Assembly: GCA_938041435.1 (NCBI GenBank)
Contig: CALISR010000014.1
Location: 1-64,000 of the forward strand
DNA length: 64,000 nucleotides
Reading direction: 5' to 3'
Source of the DNA: an uncultured Candidatus Saccharibacteria bacterium
GTDB lineage: Bacteria > Patescibacteriota > Saccharimonadia > Saccharimonadales > Saccharimonadaceae
Under the pieces are notes generated by a model, which ran no database searches, had not been told where the DNA came from, and saw only the letters and a list, made by a program, of their open reading frames with translations. The translations under genes were made by a program, and so were the position numbers. Below, piece by piece: positions 61,274 through 64,000 of this stretch. The stretch's first letter is position 1. Each line of letters begins with the position of its first letter.

Positions 61274-62785
61274 ATGGCAGTTTCTCACGATGTTTTGCAA
61301 AAGTATGAAGTGACGATTGGCATCGAATGCCATGTCCAGCTGGCGACAGACACAAAGCTTTTCAGCCCAGCAGACAATGACGCCCGCGATGCCGAGCCTA
61401 ATAGCAAAGTCCACCCGATCGACTTTGGTCTGCCTGGCATGCTACCAGTCCTGAATCGCCACGCTGTTGATCTTGCGATTCGGGCTGGCAAGGCACTCAA
61501 TGCACCCATCGCTCGTGTTTCGCGCTTCGATCGTAAGCATTATTTCTATCCAGATCTACCGAAAGGCTACCAGACCAGCCAAATGTACCAGCCAATCATC
61601 TTAGCAGGCTATGTCGATGTGCCGCTTGATGATGGCAGTACCACGCGCGTCCGGATCGACCATGCTCACATGGAGGAAGATGCTGGCAAGCTAACACACC
61701 ACGATGGTTACTCATTAGTTGACCTCAACCGAGCGGGTACACCACTGATCGAGATCGTCTCGCAGCCTGATATTCACTCAGCAGCCGAGGCTCGTGCCTA
61801 CGCAGCAGAGCTCCACAAGCTCATGACCTATGCTGGCGTCACACACGGCGATCTCTACCATGGTAATATGCGCTTTGATGTCAATATCTCAATCGCGCCA
61901 AAGGGTTCAGATCAGCTTGGTACGCGTGCTGAAGTGAAGAACCTCAACAGCTTCCGCAGTGTAGAAAAGGCAGTGGAGTATGAATTTGCGCGTCAGGCAG
62001 CTTTGCTCGAGCGCGGTGAGCGTGTCGTGCAAGAAACCCGTGGCTGGAGTGACGATAAAGGCATCACCACGAGCCAGCGCAGCAAAGAAGATGCCCAGGA
62101 CTATCGCTACATGCCCGACCCAGACATTCCACCAATTGTCCTAACGGACGAAGAGATTGCTCGTGTTCAGCAGGATGTACCGACGATGCCAGGTGAATAC
62201 CGCGTGCAGTGGCAGAGCCTTGCGCTGGATAACTCGGTGGTTAATACTGTGCTCAGTCATCAGCCACTGGCTATTTTGCTGAGTGATATCTACCCGCTCG
62301 AGCATAATGCTGCGTCGATTTTGCAATGGCTTGGCGTCGATGAGTCAGTGTATCAGCGGCTTGTCAAGCGGATCTTCAACTGGTTTGCCTCCACACCGGA
62401 AGAGTTGATGGATATGAGTAAGGTTGAATCGGGTTTTGTTGGGCCGCGGCGACTCTTGCTGCTCTCACAGTTGGTGGAGGATAACAAAGTCAGCTCGACT
62501 GGCGCGAAGGAGCTCTTTCTCGACCTCTTTGACGAGCAATATACTGGCAAGATGCCTGAGGTGATTGCTGAGGCGAAGAATCTGCTCCAGGTGTCAGACG
62601 AGGGGGCGATTGGCGCAATTGTCGATGAGGTGATGAATGACCCAGCCAGTGCGGCGTCCATTGCGGATATCAAGGCTGGCAAGGATAAGGCAATTGGCTA
62701 CCTCGTCGGGCAAGTCATGAAGCGCTCTCGCGGCAAAGCCAATCCAGCTCTGGCGCAGAAACTGATTCGTGAGAGGCTGAAGTGA
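61274..62785 (+). CDS. gatB: Aspartyl/glutamyl-tRNA amidotransferase subunit B
   Basis: GatB activates the misacylated tRNA by phosphorylation and transfers the ammonia. The N-terminal cradle motifs are YEVTIGIECHVQLATDTKLF, FDRKHYFYPDLPKGYQ, HMEEDAGK and VDLNRAGTPLIEIVS, and the C-terminal helical and YqeY-like tail ends VMKRSRGKANPALAQKLI. The 503 residues are slightly longer than usual. galU follows 30 nt downstream. Confidence 0.96.
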   Translation: MAVSHDVLQKYEVTIGIECHVQLATDTKLFSPADNDARDAEPNSKVHPIDFGLPGMLPVLNRHAVDLAIRAGKALNAPIARVSRFDRKHYFYPDLPKGYQTSQMYQPIILAGYVDVPLDDGSTTRVRIDHAHMEEDAGKLTHHDGYSLVDLNRAGTPLIEIVSQPDIHSAAEARAYAAELHKLMTYAGVTHGDLYHGNMRFDVNISIAPKGSDQLGTRAEVKNLNSFRSVEKAVEYEFARQAALLERGERVVQETRGWSDDKGITTSQRSKEDAQDYRYMPDPDIPPIVLTDEEIARVQQDVPTMPGEYRVQWQSLALDNSVVNTVLSHQPLAILLSDIYPLEHNAASILQWLGVDESVYQRLVKRIFNWFASTPEELMDMSKVESGFVGPRRLLLLSQLVEDNKVSSTGAKELFLDLFDEQYTGKMPEVIAEAKNLLQVSDEGAIGAIVDEVMNDPASAASIADIKAGKDKAIGYLVGQVMKRSRGKANPALAQKLIRERLK

Positions 62786-62815
62786 GCAACTAAAAGATAT
62801 ACAAGGAGAATCATA

Positions 62816-63721
62816 ATGAAACGACCAACAAAAGCAATCATCGCCGCCGCGGGTTTTGGTACGCGGTTCTTACCTCAGACGAAGGCAATGCCTAAGGAGA
62901 TGATGCCACTGATCGATAAGCCGATCATCCAGTATGTAGTGGAAGAGCTCGTCCAGGCGGGAATTCGCGATATTATCATCGTGGGGAGTGCTAATAAGCG
63001 TGCAATTGAAGACCACTTTGATGTGCCAAATGAGGATTTACTAGCTAACCTTCGGGCTGGTGGGCCAAAGAAGCAGCCACTGATCGATACCGTCAAGCAG
63101 CTCTCGGAGATGGCAAACTTTATCTACATCCGCCAAAAGGGTCCATACGGCAATGCAACGCCGCTGGCCTGTGCAGCACACCTCATCAACCGCGACGAGC
63201 CCGTCATCTATACCTTTGCCGACGACTTCATTGCTGCCAGCCCAAGCCGCTTCCAGCAGATGATCGCTGCATCGCAAGAGCTCGATGGGGCAGTACTATC
63301 GTGCAAAAAGATCGTCGACGATGCTGAGTTTGATCGCTATGGCGTGGTGGCTGGCCAGCAGCTATCGGACGGTGTTATTAAGATGAGCAACATCGTTGAA
63401 AAGCCAGGCAAGGCTAATGCGCCATCTGACCTCGCTAGTGTCAGTAGCTATATTTTGCCTGGCGAATTCTTTAGCTATCTTGAGCATGCGAAGGAGCATT
63501 TTGATGGGCATGGCGAGTTTACTGTCCAGCCTATTATGCAGCGGATGATTGATGACGACCACGCATTCTTTGGTGTGGAGATTACCAACGGTACATATTA
63601 TGACACTGGCGATAAGCTAGAGTATCTTAAGACCGTCGTAGATTTTGGTCTCAAAGACCCAGTGCTTGGTCCAGAGTTTGCAAAATACCTGCGGACTCAC
63701 TATACTGATACCCAGGCATAG
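62816..63721 (+). CDS. galU: UTP--glucose-1-phosphate uridylyltransferase
   Basis: GalU makes UDP-glucose from UTP and glucose-1-phosphate. The nucleotide-binding loop AAGFGTRFLPQTKAMPKEM is at about residues 11-29, followed by the family segments DKPIIQYVVEE, GPYGNATPLACA, FADDF and VVAGQQLSDGVIKM with EKP; the sugar-phosphate site GTYYDTGDKLEYLK is complete. AAGGAGAATCATA precedes the ATG. UDP-glucose can feed the GT4 enzyme at the other end of the window and cell-wall or capsule glycans. Confidence 0.95.
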   Translation: MKRPTKAIIAAAGFGTRFLPQTKAMPKEMMPLIDKPIIQYVVEELVQAGIRDIIIVGSANKRAIEDHFDVPNEDLLANLRAGGPKKQPLIDTVKQLSEMANFIYIRQKGPYGNATPLACAAHLINRDEPVIYTFADDFIAASPSRFQQMIAASQELDGAVLSCKKIVDDAEFDRYGVVAGQQLSDGVIKMSNIVEKPGKANAPSDLASVSSYILPGEFFSYLEHAKEHFDGHGEFTVQPIMQRMIDDDHAFFGVEITNGTYYDTGDKLEYLKTVVDFGLKDPVLGPEFAKYLRTHYTDTQA

Positions 63722-63753
63722 TATATATGCTACTAACATAAAGGAGATACCGC

Positions 63754-64000
63754 ATGGAGTGGGCCCAGATATTAGTTATCATGTTATCGGTATTGCTAGC
63801 GCTACTGCTGGTGCTTGCGATCGTCTTGACGATCATATTGATTCGCATTACGCAGCGGATTAGTGCTGTGGTCGAATCAGCTGAACGCGTGGCAGCAAAC
63901 CTCGAGGCAACAACTGATAATATTACCCGGGTTACCTCGCCGTTTTGGCTAGCCAAGACCGCTGTGTCTTCGATCAAAAAATTGTTTACCACCAAACATA
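63754..64000 (+). CDS. Membrane protein, 3' end outside window
   Basis: The frame opens at 63754 behind AAGGAGATACCGC, 32 nt after galU, and runs past the window end. The visible 82 residues have one membrane helix (about 4-28, ILVIMLSVLLALLLVLAI) and a coiled coil (VVESAERVAANLEATTDNI), the layout of small DUF948-like proteins. It is probably cotranscribed with galU. Confidence 0.65.
   Translation, partial: MEWAQILVIMLSVLLALLLVLAIVLTIILIRITQRISAVVESAERVAANLEATTDNITRVTSPFWLAKTAVSSIKKLFTTKH

Noticed and set aside
1..64000. CRISPR arrays, insertion sequences, rRNA genes, replication origin
   Set aside because: No regularly spaced repeats, transposase frames, rRNA-like stretches or DnaA-box clusters were recognised on reading either strand.

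Overview
The window reads as chromosomal DNA of a Candidatus Saccharibacteria (TM7, Patescibacteria/CPR) bacterium or a close relative. The reasons are inferential. GC content is moderate, genes are packed in short operons with 1-11 nt overlaps, and many proteins are small and membrane-anchored. The gene content is typical of these genomes: gatCAB amidotransferase, an anaerobic ribonucleotide reductase, a type IV pilin, orphan exported hydrolases, and no biosynthetic pathways for amino acids or nucleotides in view. UAA, UAG and UGA all end well-conserved genes, so the standard code is used, unlike Gracilibacteria/SR1. The species cannot be named from the sequence alone.

Layout. 1-6.2 kb: end of an unknown gene, a GT4 glycosyltransferase, an M16-like putative metalloprotein, typA and trehalase. 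6.4-12.3 kb: rarA, then an operon of SPFH protein, M24 peptidase, holin-like membrane protein, secG and a membrane-anchored peptide-binding protein. 12.3-14.5 kb: four tRNA genes (Leu-GAG, Ala-GGC, Val-CAC, Ala-CGC), a candidate structured small RNA with its own promoter and terminator, and an oxidoreductase gene. 14.6-26.3 kb: a housekeeping block (short MurF-like ligase, leuS, bL32, nusB, NUDIX, rnc, rpsP, khpA, trmD, tRNA-Gln). 26.5-30.7 kb: an anaerobic ribonucleotide reductase operon under two NrdR boxes. It also encodes a flavin reductase and a four-cysteine protein that could form an electron supply chain. 30.8-36 kb: PAP2 phosphatase, rmuC, a secreted GH16 glycosidase with a leucine-rich tail, and an AT-rich two-gene cassette. 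36-45 kb: pheS, an aquaporin-like channel, two paralogous exported alpha/beta hydrolases around a CPBP-PadR-DUF2812 operon, and an EXLDI-family gene next to an EVE-domain pseudogene. 45-64 kb: pheT, thrE-like exporter, FKBP-trxB, GDPD, ppa, rel, pilin, rpe, uvrB, a membrane-tethered HNH protein, the gatC-gatA-X-gatB operon, galU and the start of one more membrane protein gene.

Two themes cut across the window. First, about twenty genes have a TATAAT-like -10 box only 6-10 nt before the start codon and no Shine-Dalgarno sequence, which predicts leaderless mRNAs; genes inside operons instead carry good AGGAGG sites. Second, many proteins are predicted to be exported or membrane-anchored (GH16, alpha/beta hydrolases, FKBP, binding protein, pilin, HNH), as expected for a host-attached cell that handles macromolecules at its surface. 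No CRISPR array, insertion sequence, prophage or rRNA operon was seen.
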